NCBI GenBank assembly: GCA_033085395.1
Contig: JANQBS010000072.1
Span: 1-64,000, forward strand
Length of the DNA: 64,000 bases
Direction: 5' to 3'
DNA from: Xanthoparmelia taractica
Taxonomy: Eukaryota; Ascomycota; Lecanoromycetes; Lecanorales; Parmeliaceae
The position numbers and the translations under genes are program-made. Below, in pieces: positions 44,980 to 56,471 of this stretch; the stretch's first letter is position 1, and the number at the start of each line of letters is the position of its first letter. The notes under the pieces are model-generated. The model saw only the letters and a program-made list of their open reading frames with translations. It did no database searches and was not told where the DNA came from.

Positions 44980-45506
44980 AGCCAGTTAGTAACCTGAATG
45001 ATAGGAGATGAATGAGCACGCAAAGGGATTCTACCGATTCTGAGGGCTTCTTTCTCCAAAGGCCCCGGTAGCTGTACTATTCTAGAGCCTAGTCATGTCC
45101 AACTTTGGCGTTTACATATACACAAATACTCTACCAAGCCTAATCTGAAATCTGGATTTCATTTTGCTGTAGGGAATACATAGAGGCGTAACCCGGATCT
45201 GTAGGCGCCATGCTGCGGGCAAGCGTAAGCGAGCTCCTGAAACGGGGCGTAGACGGTAGTGTGTGCAACGGAATATCCAACATCGAAAAGAAATACGAAA
45301 GATCAGATCGCAATCTGAAGTTATATCAGCGCCCTGACTGACAGCAAAGTGAAGGGAACCTCCAATTCTAGCTTGGGAATCGAACATTTTTACTGCCGCA
45401 TTCAACCTCACGTGAACGGATGCTTCCACCTCCTGCTTTCCGCATTCCTGCTACCAGTCTGCAAAGCTATCAACGATCCTATTCCTGAGCTCGAGGTCAC
45501 AGCTTC
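44980..45506. other. Intergenic, Vps74 promoter region
   Basis: Spacer between two plus-strand genes. The minus-strand frame 45112-45429 has no recognisable motif and was not annotated. Confidence 0.5.
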
Positions 45507-46748
45507 ATGGCGTCAGCCGGCGGCCTGACTCGTCGCCGTGGCGCTGGAGGAGGGGGTGGAGCCTCCGCTTCTACAGCTGAGGATGGAGAAGACTCAAGCC
45601 GAGTCAGCTCCCCAGCGCCCAAAGCTTACAACGACCGTGCACCAGAGACATCCTACACAGGCGGAGAGAATGGACATAAGATAGCTTTTGATCCACGGGA
45701 TATAAGTGAGAGTGAGGAACGGAGCAAGCAGCCCAAACTGACGCTCATGGAGGAGGTTCTGCTGATGGGGTTGAAGGACAAGCAGGTACGATTGGCCTTT
45801 CTAAGCTGTCTATGATTCGACTGACATTGACTCTGTGCAAGGGCTATCTGTCTTTCTGGAACGACAACATTTCCTACGCTCTACGAGGATGCATAGTCAT
45901 TGAATTAGCTTTCAGAGGTCGCGTGAGCATGCAAAAAGATTCATCGAGAAGGCGGTTCCCATTGGCGGACAGGGTCATTGAGGTTATCGATGATAACTTG
46001 ACCGGAGAAGTACTTCTGGATGAGGCGTTGAAGATGATAAAGTCGAGTGAGAAGATGAGCGTTAGTTCGTGGATAGATCTAATGAGTGGTAAGGGCCAGC
46101 AGATCTGCACCTAGCATGCAGAGTTCCTTTACTAATGTTTTGGCTAGGGGAGACTTGGAATCTCATGAAGATTGGCTACCAGCTAAAGCAAGTACGAGAG
46201 CGTCTCGCCAAAGGTCTTGTGGACAAGGGCATCCTGCGCACGGAAAAGCGCAACTTCCTCCTCTTCGACATGGCTACCCACCCAGTCGCAGATGGAGGTG
46301 CAAAGGATGAGATTCGAAAGCGAGTCCGCAATGTATTGACGAATAGGACGGTCGTTCTCCCACCTAGCCAGTTTCTTCCTGAAGACATGGAGTTCAGATA
46401 CCTCAGAACGATTGCGATGGTATGCGCGGCCTATGCGGCAAATGTGCTGGAGAATGCTTTGGCAACTCTAGGTCACGAGGCAAGAGAGAGAGCGTTCGCG
46501 CAGGTCGATGAACTATTGGCGGAATACTCACAATGGCCATTTGGGAAGCGGGCGGGGGGAGCCCAGGGGATTGGGGCAAACCTGGGCCAAGTGGTTACGG
46601 ACGAGGTCAATAAGAATAAGGACAGAGAATTACAACTTGAGGTACGTTTTACCGTTGCTAACAGATTCCAGAGACGCTGATCCCAATGATCCCACAGGTC
46701 GTAGCTGCTTGCCTTAGCGTTTTCACCCGGCTGGATTCGCTCTTATAA
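45507..46748 (+). CDS. VPS74: Vps74 / GOLPH3 Golgi phosphoinositide-binding protein
   Basis: Binds PI4P at the Golgi and cytosolic tails of glycosyltransferases to retain them there. Four exons (45507-45785, 45842-46088, 46148-46641, 46698-46748) give 356 aa. The N-terminal ~80 residues are Gly/Ser-rich and disordered, with basic TRRRGAGG. The GPP34 domain starts at KLTLMEEVLLMGLKDKQGYL. It contains NISYALRGCIVIELAFRGRV, ETWNLMKIGYQLKQVRERLA, GLVDKGILRTEKRNFLLFDM and the hydrophobic hairpin LPPSQFLPEDMEFRYLRTIA. It ends FTRLDSLL, typical of the family. Confidence 0.96.
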
Positions 46749-48439
46749 GGTCGCATCAACTCAAAGGCGCAGAAGAAGTGGGAACATTTTGTAGGGGACT
46801 CCATACATGTATTTTCGCGGCGAACGTGGCGCATCACAATATGCCAGATATGAGGCATGGCAGTTTCTGCCTATCATGACAGATGCACAGATGCACAGAT
46901 GCTGAAAGACCTGCTTCTTCTGAAATGTTTAGCGAAGCGATTCAAATACCATAGTCGATTCAGAAAGACTTCACGTAACCCAGTGAGCGATGGAAACGAT
47001 GTAAAGAATCAATTCTCATCGAGCCGGCATGTATGATGCAAGAATCGAGCTCATACTTTGCTTGGTACTGTTGTCCCTCAAGCCGCCGAGCTACTGCGAA
47101 TTCGGCCCTTGACCCGTAAAGAAACCACCTGAGATCAATGACGATGCTCTGGGCTTGACCGGTCTGACATCAAGAGGCTTTCTCCCTCGCTGATGGGCTT
47201 CAGATTTGGCGATGAGTATCGAGATGAGGATCAAAGTCGTCCATCTCCATCGCCCCTTCCATTCCGTCGCACGTTGATTCGCGCCCCTGAAACACAACGC
47301 AGTCCTGCTTGAAACGCACAAAACTCACAGGAACAATAAAGTCTCTTTTTCGAACGCCCAGACCTCGGTCCGAGTTCTTTTCAAGCCACACCGCCGAACA
47401 TTTCCGCGCGTCGGGCAGGTACGTACTTACCTTACAGTAGCCATGTCCCCCCTTGCTTTTGCTTTGGCCTTTGCAGAATTTGCATGGCGCGCCATGCAGG
47501 GACCGCGACGGAAGGACCGATGTCTATCTCGCATATCGTATTCGTCAGGAATGCTTGCCTCGATCCTCGATCTCGGCAATCTGGCGGCGGCGGTGTGTCG
47601 CGGTAGGACGCACGCCGGAGACCGTCTGCCCGCTTTTTTTTTTCTTTTTGTGCTTGTGAACCTGGATTTGGAAGCGATGCATGTTTCACTGCGTTTTCTG
47701 GGGGGTTTGCACTTGGACGGGCTCCTTCCCTGCAGGGCGAGAGGCGTCGTCGGACTCGCTATCTTGCATACGGGGCAATATGCACAATGACATTGCGTCA
47801 GGTGACGAATGAGATAACGGGGTCCAATGGGTTAAGTAGATATTATGGCAACGTTCGTTTCTCGTTCCCAATACTCGTGTTTCGCCCAAGAGACGAGAGG
47901 GAGCTCTCCAAAGGAGAGCCAAAGCAAGGGTGGCGACTTTAAGAGGGACGAAGATATAAAGCTGGAACATCATTGGAACGGCTAGGGTAGGAAAATGACG
48001 GATACGCCTGGGCTTCAAATCATTTTTCACGTGTCTCGCCCGAAAAGCGATCATATGCACCAGAACAGGCTTCGCTCATGATAATGATGCAGCTGCGATC
48101 TACCAAGTAGCAGCATGCTCGCGCGCCCGTCACTGCGTGTGTCTTGGTTGGTTTGCATATTTTCCTTTTGCCCTGCAGGAGTTGAGTACCGACCTATGCT
48201 GCAATCCTGTTTGCAGAGTTCGAGACCACCGAGGCTGAGGATGCTGTCTTGTCTTGTCTTGTCTTTTGGGTTCATTTTCTCTCTGTTTTAAGCAGTATTG
48301 TCGGGATTCAGCAAAAAAATGAAAATGAAGTGGGCCATCCCTTTGAGAGAGGGTCAGGACTCGGACCCACTATTCACTCCGTTACAAGCCAGTCGGCGCA
48401 AGTCAGGGGACACGATTTCAAACGTCTTTTGACTATGAC

Positions 48440-48443
48440 TATG

Positions 48444-48488
<45 letters not shown>

Positions 48489-48489
48489 T
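48440..48489. repeat. (GATAAT/ATAATA)n microsatellite
   Basis: Imperfect tandem ATGATA/ATAATA units over about 50 bp. It creates a spurious poly-Ile open frame on the minus strand. Confidence 0.9.
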
Positions 48490-48814
48490 GAGGATAGAAA
48501 GATAGGTGTCTGCTTTCACCCCAATCGCCATGCTGATTGACGCAATCACAAATGGCGTGCAAAGAAGGGTCAAATAGTAGGGCTAAGATGGCGATTATGG
48601 CCAAATGCAGAAATCCAGATGGGCCCACGCCGTCAGATCTCCTGCACAGAATAAAGTCAATCGGCAAAGCTTTTCGATTCAAGGCCGGTTTGATTGGATG
48701 AAAATGAACCAGATACACTCCATATCCTCCCATGCGTTGCCGTTGCCGTTGCGATCGCTCGATCGCTCGATCGAGTACAGTAGTGGCAAAGGAAGGAGCA
48801 AGCTCCGCTTGTTA

Positions 48815-48970
48815 GGTGTGCAACGCTAAAGGAACAGGCAATGGTGACTAGATTAACGTTTGAGAAAGCATCTAGGCTTCGGTCTCTTCTCCGGTGTGCA
48901 ACGCTAAAGGAACAGGCAATGGTGACTGGATCAGCGTTGGAGAAAGCATCCAGGCTTCGGTCTCTTCTCC
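48815..48970. repeat. 78-bp tandem duplication
   Basis: Two adjacent copies, 48815-48892 and 48893-48970, starting GGTGTGCAACGCTAAAGG and ending CGGTCTCTTCTCC. They differ at five positions by eye. All five are A or T in the first copy and G or C in the second, and four are transitions. Confidence 0.9.
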
Positions 48971-49052
48971 GCTGCCTCCGCATTGGGAGTCCCAGATGAT
49001 AGAAACGCGTGCATAGCGTGTGACCACCAGCATTCATTTAAGGGTAGATCAT

Positions 49053-49069
49053 CCCCCCCCCCCCCCCCC
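49053..49069. repeat. Poly-C tract (C17)
   Basis: An uninterrupted run of 17 C followed by a T-rich stretch. Length is likely variable and error-prone. Confidence 0.9.
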
Positions 49070-50372
49070 TTTCCTTTGGCCTCTTGAGATTGCGGAAAGC
49101 CGAGGCGAATAGAGAGGAAAAGCAGAGCAGGAGACCATGACTTTGGCGGGATTCCCAATTGGAGGCATGGCTGCATTGGCCATCTTAGTCGGCAGGCTTT
49201 TTAGCGCCTGGGACTGGGTCAGCCGGAGAAGTGATGTTTGATAGCTATGGTGGCATTATTATTATTATTGTTCACCAATAATAATTCAAGAATTTTCGCT
49301 CCGATTGAAATCTTGTGGGCGTTTTGGCGCAGTGACGTCTGAAGCCATATAGTTTCCATCTACCTGGTTTTGAGATCTGAGATTTTGAGTAGTAAGATTT
49401 CGTCAATAATTTGTTTTACCGGCAGTCAGAAAAAACGTCGGAGCAAACGCCAGAGAGTTTTAAGGGGGAGTTTTAGCGCAGGAAGAAGATGTGACCAATG
49501 AGATGCGGTTGATTGGTTGCAAGATGGGGCAGGAAGCTTGCAAGCGAAAAAGCCACGATCCAAGGTTTGAGGGAAAGTGGAGACTGGAACCGTTCTTCGC
49601 TGATTCTTCTTAGATGGCGCTAGTCTCGCTAATCTGGCACTAAGATGAAGGTTTTCAGATGCGCCAATGAGAGATGGTCTGTGATGCTTCGGAAAGAAGG
49701 AGACCCGGCTTTAGCCCCTTCTTTTTTAGCTCCTAAGGTGTACGAAGTAAAGAATGTGTAATGATCTGCCCGATTTCGGTACGATTTGGGGTATGGCCCG
49801 CTCTGTCAAAAACTGAGATTCGCGTATCATATTGTATCCTGTCCTTGCGCAGCTTTGGGGTTTTTTACGATTACGATTAACGGAGGGATTTCTATGGATG
49901 AGAGATTGCACCCTTGGGAAATTTGCCTTTTTTCCCTTTTTTCCCTTTTTTCCATTATTATTAATTACGAATTACTTTATTATTATACCCTTCTTTTATT
50001 TTTTGTTTTTTTGCTTTGCCCGTTAGCCTTGGCCTTCCCCGACCGAGAGCTATACCCGAGCACTTCCATCCGTCTACTTCTTACCCCCAACTCTCCAAGG
50101 TATTCAAAAAGTAAACCTCTTATCAGACCATGTCCCCTACTCTCTTCTTCCTCTCTCTTCCCTCTCTCCCTCTTCTACTTATCCCTTTATCCCTTTTATC
50201 CTCATCCCTAAGTATCCCTCAGGTATCCCATCTGCATCCTAAACTACTCCCTTGTTCCTTTCCTAGCCTAAACATCCGAGGGGATCCCACATCCCGTCTT
50301 TTTCCCAATATTATTCATTGATTAAATAGCCACTTGACCCTCTCTTCCCTCTTCCTTCCCTTCTACAAACCC

Positions 50373-50378
<6 letters not shown>

Positions 50379-50403
<25 letters not shown>
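50379..50403. repeat. (CT)n microsatellite in presumed leader
   Basis: About a dozen CT dinucleotides inside pyrimidine-rich DNA some 690 bp upstream of the ATG at 51087. CT-rich stretches are common near fungal transcription starts. Confidence 0.85.
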
Positions 50404-50409
<6 letters not shown>

Positions 50410-50891
50410 TCACTCTCCATATCCTTTCAAATCTTCATTCATCAGATTAAATCCTCCTCCCACTCTTATCCTGATCATTATCCTCTTTTCCAATTAGCCG
50501 ACGATCTCGTTGTTCTTCAGCAGAGCAAAAGACGCAGACACGAGTACGAATAGGACCCCGTCAGCCCGTTCTCGGCAGTTGGCGTAGGCGCAATCCACAC
50601 CAATTCCAGATCGATCGTCAGGGTCCGCTGCTCTGACCATCGCAAGGGTTTCAATATCGATTTCAACAGACCCTTTTCCCCCCCCTCACCCTCACCCCTC
50701 ACACCAAATACTTCAAAACTTCAATCAACTCGCCCTTCAACTCCCCCAATCCCTTCATCTTCCAATTAATTTATTCTTCTATTCTTCCCCCCAAATTACT
50801 CCAAACATCACTCGTCCGCGTCGACTCTCTGCTCCCTGCTCAAGGTCTTAGCGATTTGTCGCAAGAAGCTCCTGACCACAAGTTTCACGCT

Positions 50892-50905
50892 CCCCCCCCC
50901 CCCCC
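50892..50905. repeat. Poly-C tract (C14)
   Basis: Run of 14 C about 180 bp upstream of the downstream ATG, probably within the 5' leader. Confidence 0.85.
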
Positions 50906-51086
50906 GAGCGACGCGATATTCTTCTCTACGCCTGCTCTCGCCTGCAACAAAACCCGCCGGGATTCCTCTTTCCCCCCAGATTTCTTCTCTTCATCCTTGC
51001 ATAGAGCTGGAGCTTTTACTTTGCTTCCATCTCATCGGCTCTACCGTCGGACTCTCTTCTGTGCCTCAAAGAGAACAACCCATAAC

Positions 51087-52423
51087 ATGCCTCCCCAGCG
51101 AACCGTTCCGCCTGCAAAGGCGTTGAAAACAGAACGGACTCATGAAGAAAACCAAGAGCGGTATGCCATGATTCCTCTCATCATTCTGCCAACCTGTTCT
51201 CATTACGATGCAGTGCCTATATCGCAGCTTCTCGGAGAAGTGACCGGAGTCTTGAGGCTCGAGTCGAGTCAGCAAGACGAGCTTCGGAGATACATAAGCG
51301 ACGCACTGGTCGCTCACTACGAGTCACCGAACAGGATGTCGTCAATGAGGAGATGTATGAGGAGGAAGATGATGACCTACCCATGCAGTACAGACGACTT
51401 ACGGCCCACCTTCAGACCGGCTCAGCCGACTTCAACAGACGCCTGTCCGCCTATCTTACGAACCACGTTGCCATGAGATCTGCTCTGGACCAGGCCATTA
51501 CCAATTCATACGCCCAGCAGTACCCCAACGCTCCACAGTTTGCGCACAACCAGAACATTTATCCCTCTCCCTTCATGGGCCACAATCTACCCCAACAGCA
51601 GTCACCATCCACGTTTGGCCAGCCGTATCCCACACCAGGAACGCCGGGATACCGACCAAGCCATCAAGCACGCTCAGCCTCGGGCTCCCATGATACTCCG
51701 ATATATTCCCCCAGCATGCCTGCACCAAGTCCGGTTCAAACCGTACCCGAGATGGATCGTCGACGGACATCGGCATCGTCCAAGTCATCATCCCACTCAC
51801 CAACGGGGGGACCAGCGACGCCACAGTCCATGCACACGAGGCCCCTACCTCCCCAGACATCATCCACCTTCAATAACATGAACGTGAAACCAGAAGGCCA
51901 GACCTCACAGCAGATGAGGGCGCCCCCACAGCATTCGCCCATGCAACAACAGCACCAATTTGGCGGCATGAACGGATTATCCAACATGAATCCCCTCACT
52001 ACATCACTTCCGACCGAGGCGCAAATGCTCCTCGGACCGGCTTTGGATCCCAACGATCCGTTCACGTCCATGTTGATGGCCGGAAGCGAAAATCTTCCCC
52101 AGCCGTACAATTACAACACGACTCCATCTACCCTTCAGAAGCCGCGAAGCTTCAATCAGTCATATGATGGCATGAGCGCCACACTCGCTCCCAGTGCGCT
52201 GGACATGTCCCCCCGTCATCAGATCTATGCTCAGCCATCCACGACAATATCTGCATCGCCAATCTCGTTCCATCCTTATGATGGTTCGTTGCATGATTTC
52301 TCAAAGGGTCAGATGTATGCAGGTGGGAACAGCGCAGCTGGCAGCGGCACTGCCACGCCGGTGGGTATCGATGGAGGTTGGGATGCTTTCATCGACACAT
52401 CGTGGACCGAGAATACTGCATGA
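51087..52423 (+). CDS. Conserved Q/P/S-rich regulatory-type protein, function unknown
   Basis: Two exons (51087-51160 and 51214-52423) encode 427 aa. Splicing turns ENQER plus AYIAASRRSDRSLEAR into one continuous basic helix-forming segment. RASEIHKRRTGRSLRVTEQD and an acidic run (EEMYEEEDDD) follow, then LPMQYRRLTAHLQTGSADFN. The first ~130 residues are charged, Arg-rich and ordered. The rest is low-complexity Pro, Gln, Ser and Met, with an acidic aromatic end (GGWDAFIDTSWTENTA) that resembles an activation tail. There is no signal peptide or membrane segment. The layout suggests a nuclear regulator without a classical DNA-binding domain. The compact conserved N-terminus looks like a fungal-specific family, but I cannot name it. 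Its unusually long upstream region also fits a regulated gene. Confidence 0.8.
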
Positions 52424-53951
52424 GCATCTATCGGTGTCTGCCTTTTCCTTGATACATGATACCCTCCATCGGTCTTGACTGTAATTATACATACATGGTT
52501 CCATAATCATGGCGTTACCTTTTTCAATTTCCATATCATCTGGCAAAGAACCAGCAGCCCGGCATTCCTGCTGAAAAGCATGCATGGCGGTGAGGCCCGC
52601 CTCGCGTTTGCCAGCCCAGTCAACCAATTCAACCATTCTCCGCATCAAGGCACAGCCGACTAATACGTGATTGGTCCAAGTGTACGATACATTCTTCACC
52701 GCAGTGTTCGAAGTGTTTATTAAAACATCAAACCCCCCTCTCCACTTCCAAGCATTATCGTTGGACGTTGCGATTCGGTCAGCCCATGACGGGGCCTAGC
52801 ATCAGATCTGGATGCACGATTCGGTGACATGAGAGATCTGACATGCTGCATGTCATGACCCCCTTCGGCCTTTTCTGCAATTGGTCCGCCCCAAAGGCAC
52901 AGCTTCACAGATTAACTTTCAACAAAAAGGAAAATCAAAACGCGCAATTCACATCATCCCATCTCGATCTTTGCCGTTTGCTTGCTGCATGCATCAGTCA
53001 ATCAATTCACAGCATTTTGAACGTACCCCTGCTCATAATTCCTGCACCCCCTTATCCGTCAACATCCTCCCAACGTCACACTCCTATTTGCTGTTGACAT
53101 TCCCAAACCAAAGCTACCTCGCAACCCCTACCTGATCCGGATCTTCACTTCTTCACCGCCATTCACTCTCTCATATCACACAATGTAGACAAAAACCAAG
53201 CCGTCATACCTAACCAGCCCAATCGCAATCCAACCCAACCCAACCCAACCACACCACAAATGCCTCCACAACAAATCAGACACCCTCGATTGCAAACCCG
53301 CACAAGTACCTACATTTAACATGCCACCCACCCACCCACCTATCCACCCGTTCGTTTCCTTTTTCCTTTTCGTGCGCCCCGAGCCCAGCACGGAGAAGGA
53401 AAAAAGAAAATCAAGGCAGCGGCGTAAGCCTACCTTAAGCTAAAGCGATACATACGTGCAGAACCATCATTGGAGGGTTTCGTTCGTATCACACACACAC
53501 ACACGAAAGAAATGAGAAATGAAAAGAAAAGACGAGAAAAGGAGATGAAATGAAAGGAAATGAATAGAAAAGAAGGGGGTGGCGGGTGGTATGACGACAA
53601 CGGGCATCGGGTGATTTTTTGCTGGGGGGGGATAAGAAGGAATGGTGGTGTGGAATGGCTGGTTGGTACGAGGTACATAAGGGTGTGAGGGAGGGAGGGA
53701 GGGAGGGCTGGATGGAAAGGGAGAGGAAAGGAGAGGAAAGGGTTCGAGGGGATTGAACATGACATGCTCATGTTCATGCTCAATGCCCATGTTGCTGTCA
53801 TCTGCGTGCGGATCGTGATCGTGGAAAGACGTAGCTTTTGGAGGGATGGCGGGGGGAAAAAATGCTATGCTATGCTATGAAGATGCCGAGCTGGGTAAAT
53901 GAAATGAAATGCTAGTTCTACCCGTCGTCGCTGCCACAAACGGCTCGTCCG
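52424..53951. other. Convergent 3' intergenic region with simple repeats
   Basis: 1.5 kb between the ends of two convergent genes. It contains (CCAAC)n-like repeats near 53223-53250, a CA run near 53491-53505, polypurine DNA from 53506 to 53750 and a GGGA run near 53687-53707. Open frames here are low-complexity artefacts. Confidence 0.55.
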
Positions 53952-55798
53952 TCACCTTCGCCTCCCGCCGTCCGCTCCTCCTCCTCCTCCTCCCCCACTC
54001 GGCGCCTTGGCCCTGAAGCTGCCTTCGAACCCCGGCCTGGCCTTTGGCTTCCCTTTGCCCGTCTTCGCGCCCGGTTTCGCGCCCGGTTTCCCCTTGTCCT
54101 CTTTCCGCTTCTGCAGGTTGGCCTCGCGCTTCTTCTGCCTCATGTCCTGGCTCCTCTTGACGCCGTCGAGCCGCTCGTCCCACTCCCTCGAGCTCTTCTT
54201 CTTTTGCTTCTCCTTGCGCTTCAGCGTCTTCTTGAGTAGCGACGTGTCGTCGCGGATACGCTCCCCGTGCGCTCGCTTGCGAGCGTTCAGCCACGTCTCC
54301 TTCTCCGTCAGGTCGGCCTTTTTGCTCTCGTTGAGGCTGTTGAGGCGGGATTGCTTGTTCTGGGCGGCTAAAAGTGCGGTGCGGGGGTCCGATGGGCCTT
54401 TGGGTCTCGTCTTCGGGTCGATGATGGCGTTCAGGTTGGCCGAGGCATGTTGGCCGTCGACGAAGGTGACGCGGCTGAAGGAGAAGTTGTGGGCGGGTGA
54501 TGAGGGTGTGTTGAGAGCTGAGCCTGGTGAGAGGAGGGGTGAGCCCGAAAGGAGTGGAGAACCACGTGCTAGGGTCTCGTTGCGCTTCTGTCGCTCTTCT
54601 TCCTTTGCTTTTTGACGCAGCTCCTTCTTGTGGGCCTTGCGTTGCTCTTCTCTCTGGCGACGGGCTTCTATCAGTTCTTGCCGGTTGCGAGCAGGTGCAC
54701 CGTTGAGACCGTCGGCATTGCGGGCTCGTTTCATGGCTTCGAGGCGGGCTGCGAAGCGGATTTTGATTTCTTCAGGGGTGAGTTTCGGTTCTTTGCGTTC
54801 TTCTTTGGCCGCTCTGTTTAACGGCTCTTCGGGTCGTGGGGCTTCTATCGCGGTGGGAGGTGCGATGGATGAGATTGAGGAGGAGCCTGAGTGGGTTTCT
54901 GAAGCGTCAAAGGCAGGTGAGCGGCTTGTTGATGGTGTAGCTGTAGATAAAGAATCAATCTGGTGTTCGTCTCCGATGTTGTCCATCTCAATCCGATCAA
55001 CCTCTCCATTCTGAACGACCCCATCAACTGCATCGCTAGCATCCGCACCGGCTGCAGCATCTTTAGAGTCTTCTTTTAGCTCACTTTCTCGGGCCTTTCT
55101 CTCTTTCTTCGCCTTTGCCTTGGCAGCCTTTGCTTCCTCCTTGGTCTTCCTGAGACCTCTCTTCTGCCTCTTCTTTTCTGCCTTGGCTTTTTTCAAGGTC
55201 TCTGAATCTGGCTCGGGTTCATCCTGCGCTGTGTCCTCGACCGGCTCTTGTTCGGCGCGATCACTTGCTGTCCCTTTCACCTCCCTCTTCTGCTTCTTTG
55301 TCTGCTTGCCTTTCTTGACTGAACGAGGTAGCGGATTCTCAATCTCCACATCATTCACTTCCGAGACGTCGCCATCCTGTTCTCGCTTCCTCTTGCGTGC
55401 ATTCGCAGCTTGCTCGTCCAATACGTCTTTTGCACTCTTTGCATTGTCCGGATCGAGCTTTGCACGCTTGGCAGCTCGCGCTTCTTCTTTGGTTTGTTTC
55501 CTCCGCTGCCATTGACCCTAAGATTGGAGGATAGGATCAGCCTCAAGCCGGTCAAGAAATGTCAAGTCCCCCGAAGCCCGGAGGCCAAAGCCCTCAGATA
55601 GGGAACGTACGCTTGTGTCTTCTCCGTAGTAGTACTTGGCAGGAATTAAAGAGAGTAGGCCGTCAAATGATTTGGCGTGGCTCTTGAGTCGCTCCTGTTT
55701 GCATTGAGTGAGCACTGGCCTAAAACATTGGAATATTATTGTTGGGTAGAGTGTGCACAAACCTCCAAACTATCAGACCTATGTTCTTGCTGCGCCAT
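53952..55798 (-). CDS. RRP14: Ribosome biogenesis protein Rrp14 / SURF6
   Basis: Nucleolar protein for 60S (and 40S) pre-rRNA maturation. Three exons: exon 1 encodes MAQQEHRSDSLE from the ATG at 55798. Exon 2 reads ERLKSHAKSFDGLLSLIPAK and YYYGEDTS, the conserved Rrp14 N-terminal domain. Exon 3 begins GQWQRRKQTKEEARAAKRAK and covers most of the protein. The centre is Lys/Glu/Ala-rich coiled coil and acidic low complexity. The C-terminal SURF6 domain includes FSFSRVTFVDGQHA, KGPSDPRTALLAAQNKQSRL and REWDERLDGVKRSQDMRQKK. It ends in a basic Gly-rich tail. About 540 aa. All features fit a nucleolar RNA-binding factor. Confidence 0.94.
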
Positions 55799-56471
55799 AA
55801 CGCTTGCTGGGGGACTCTGCAACGTTTCAAGGGAAGACAACGATGTCATTCATTATACACCGTGATGATGATGATGATGATGATTATTAAGTGAACTGCG
55901 TGAATGAGAGCCCTAGAATGATTGATTTTGAATGGATGATATAATTTTGATGCGGGCGATGAAATGCCAAACTGTTCGAGTGGGTGAAATCTTGGCGCTT
56001 GCCTCCCAGCAGCTCAGTCTGGTGAGTGTGGTGCTCGGCTCACCCGCTCTTAGGGTCGGATGAAGTAGCCTAAGTAGGTACGGAGATAAGCACACACTCA
56101 TCCGAACGGAGTTGCCTAGCCCACACGAGCTAGCTGGTCTTGGCGGCTGAGTAGAAGCTGCCAAGGTAGATATGTGGCGCGGCTGGCGCAGCATCCAGCA
56201 ATACTTCTAATCCGTACACCCACACCATCTTGTTAGTCTTGTTACCACCCACCTTTTACTCTCTTGCAATCCTCGTTGCTGCCAGTCTGAAGGAAAGGGA
56301 AGGGAAGTGACACGTCGAATATAATAGGGTCGCTGATAATGGGTGCCTTCTTAACAGATCAAATCGCCATGATTTCCTTTTTCGTGAGATCAAAAGATGG
56401 CATAAATCCGTGAAGCCTACGCTGAGTAAGACTTTGGTTTCTGCTTTTTTTACCATTTTCTAGAGGGTGTG
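55799..56471. other. Divergent promoter region of RRP14 and BBE-like oxidase
   Basis: 673 bp, with a (GAT)n microsatellite near 55863-55886. No gene is supported; the minus frames at 55913-56194 and 56256-56556 have no family features. Confidence 0.5.

Larger units (their letters stand above)
46749..51086. other. 4.3-kb repeat-rich non-coding region upstream of regulatory-type gene
   Basis: The longest gene-free stretch in the window. Contents include microsatellites, two poly-C tracts, a 78-bp tandem duplication and, from about 49900, long pyrimidine-rich plus-strand sequence leading to the ATG at 51087. Open frames here (for example 47443-47790, 48374-48733 minus, 49786-50211) are driven by low complexity. 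The last ~1.2 kb of CT-rich sequence looks like a long 5' leader and core promoter. No RNA gene is recognised. Confidence 0.55.

Noticed and set aside
47443..48829. Several 60-125 codon frames on both strands
   Set aside because: Low-complexity or microsatellite-driven translation (for example a poly-Ile run) without motifs or consistent splicing.
48815..48970. Tandem protein repeat in a minus-strand frame (48657-49037)
   Set aside because: The apparent peptide repeat simply mirrors the 78-bp DNA duplication; the host frame is not protein-like.
53430..53801. Ser/Phe/Pro-rich minus-strand frames
   Set aside because: Products of polypurine/polypyrimidine DNA in a 3' intergenic region.
54007..55515. 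Long plus-strand frames opposite RRP14
   Set aside because: Antisense shadows of a Lys/Glu/Ala-rich coding region; no independent family similarity.
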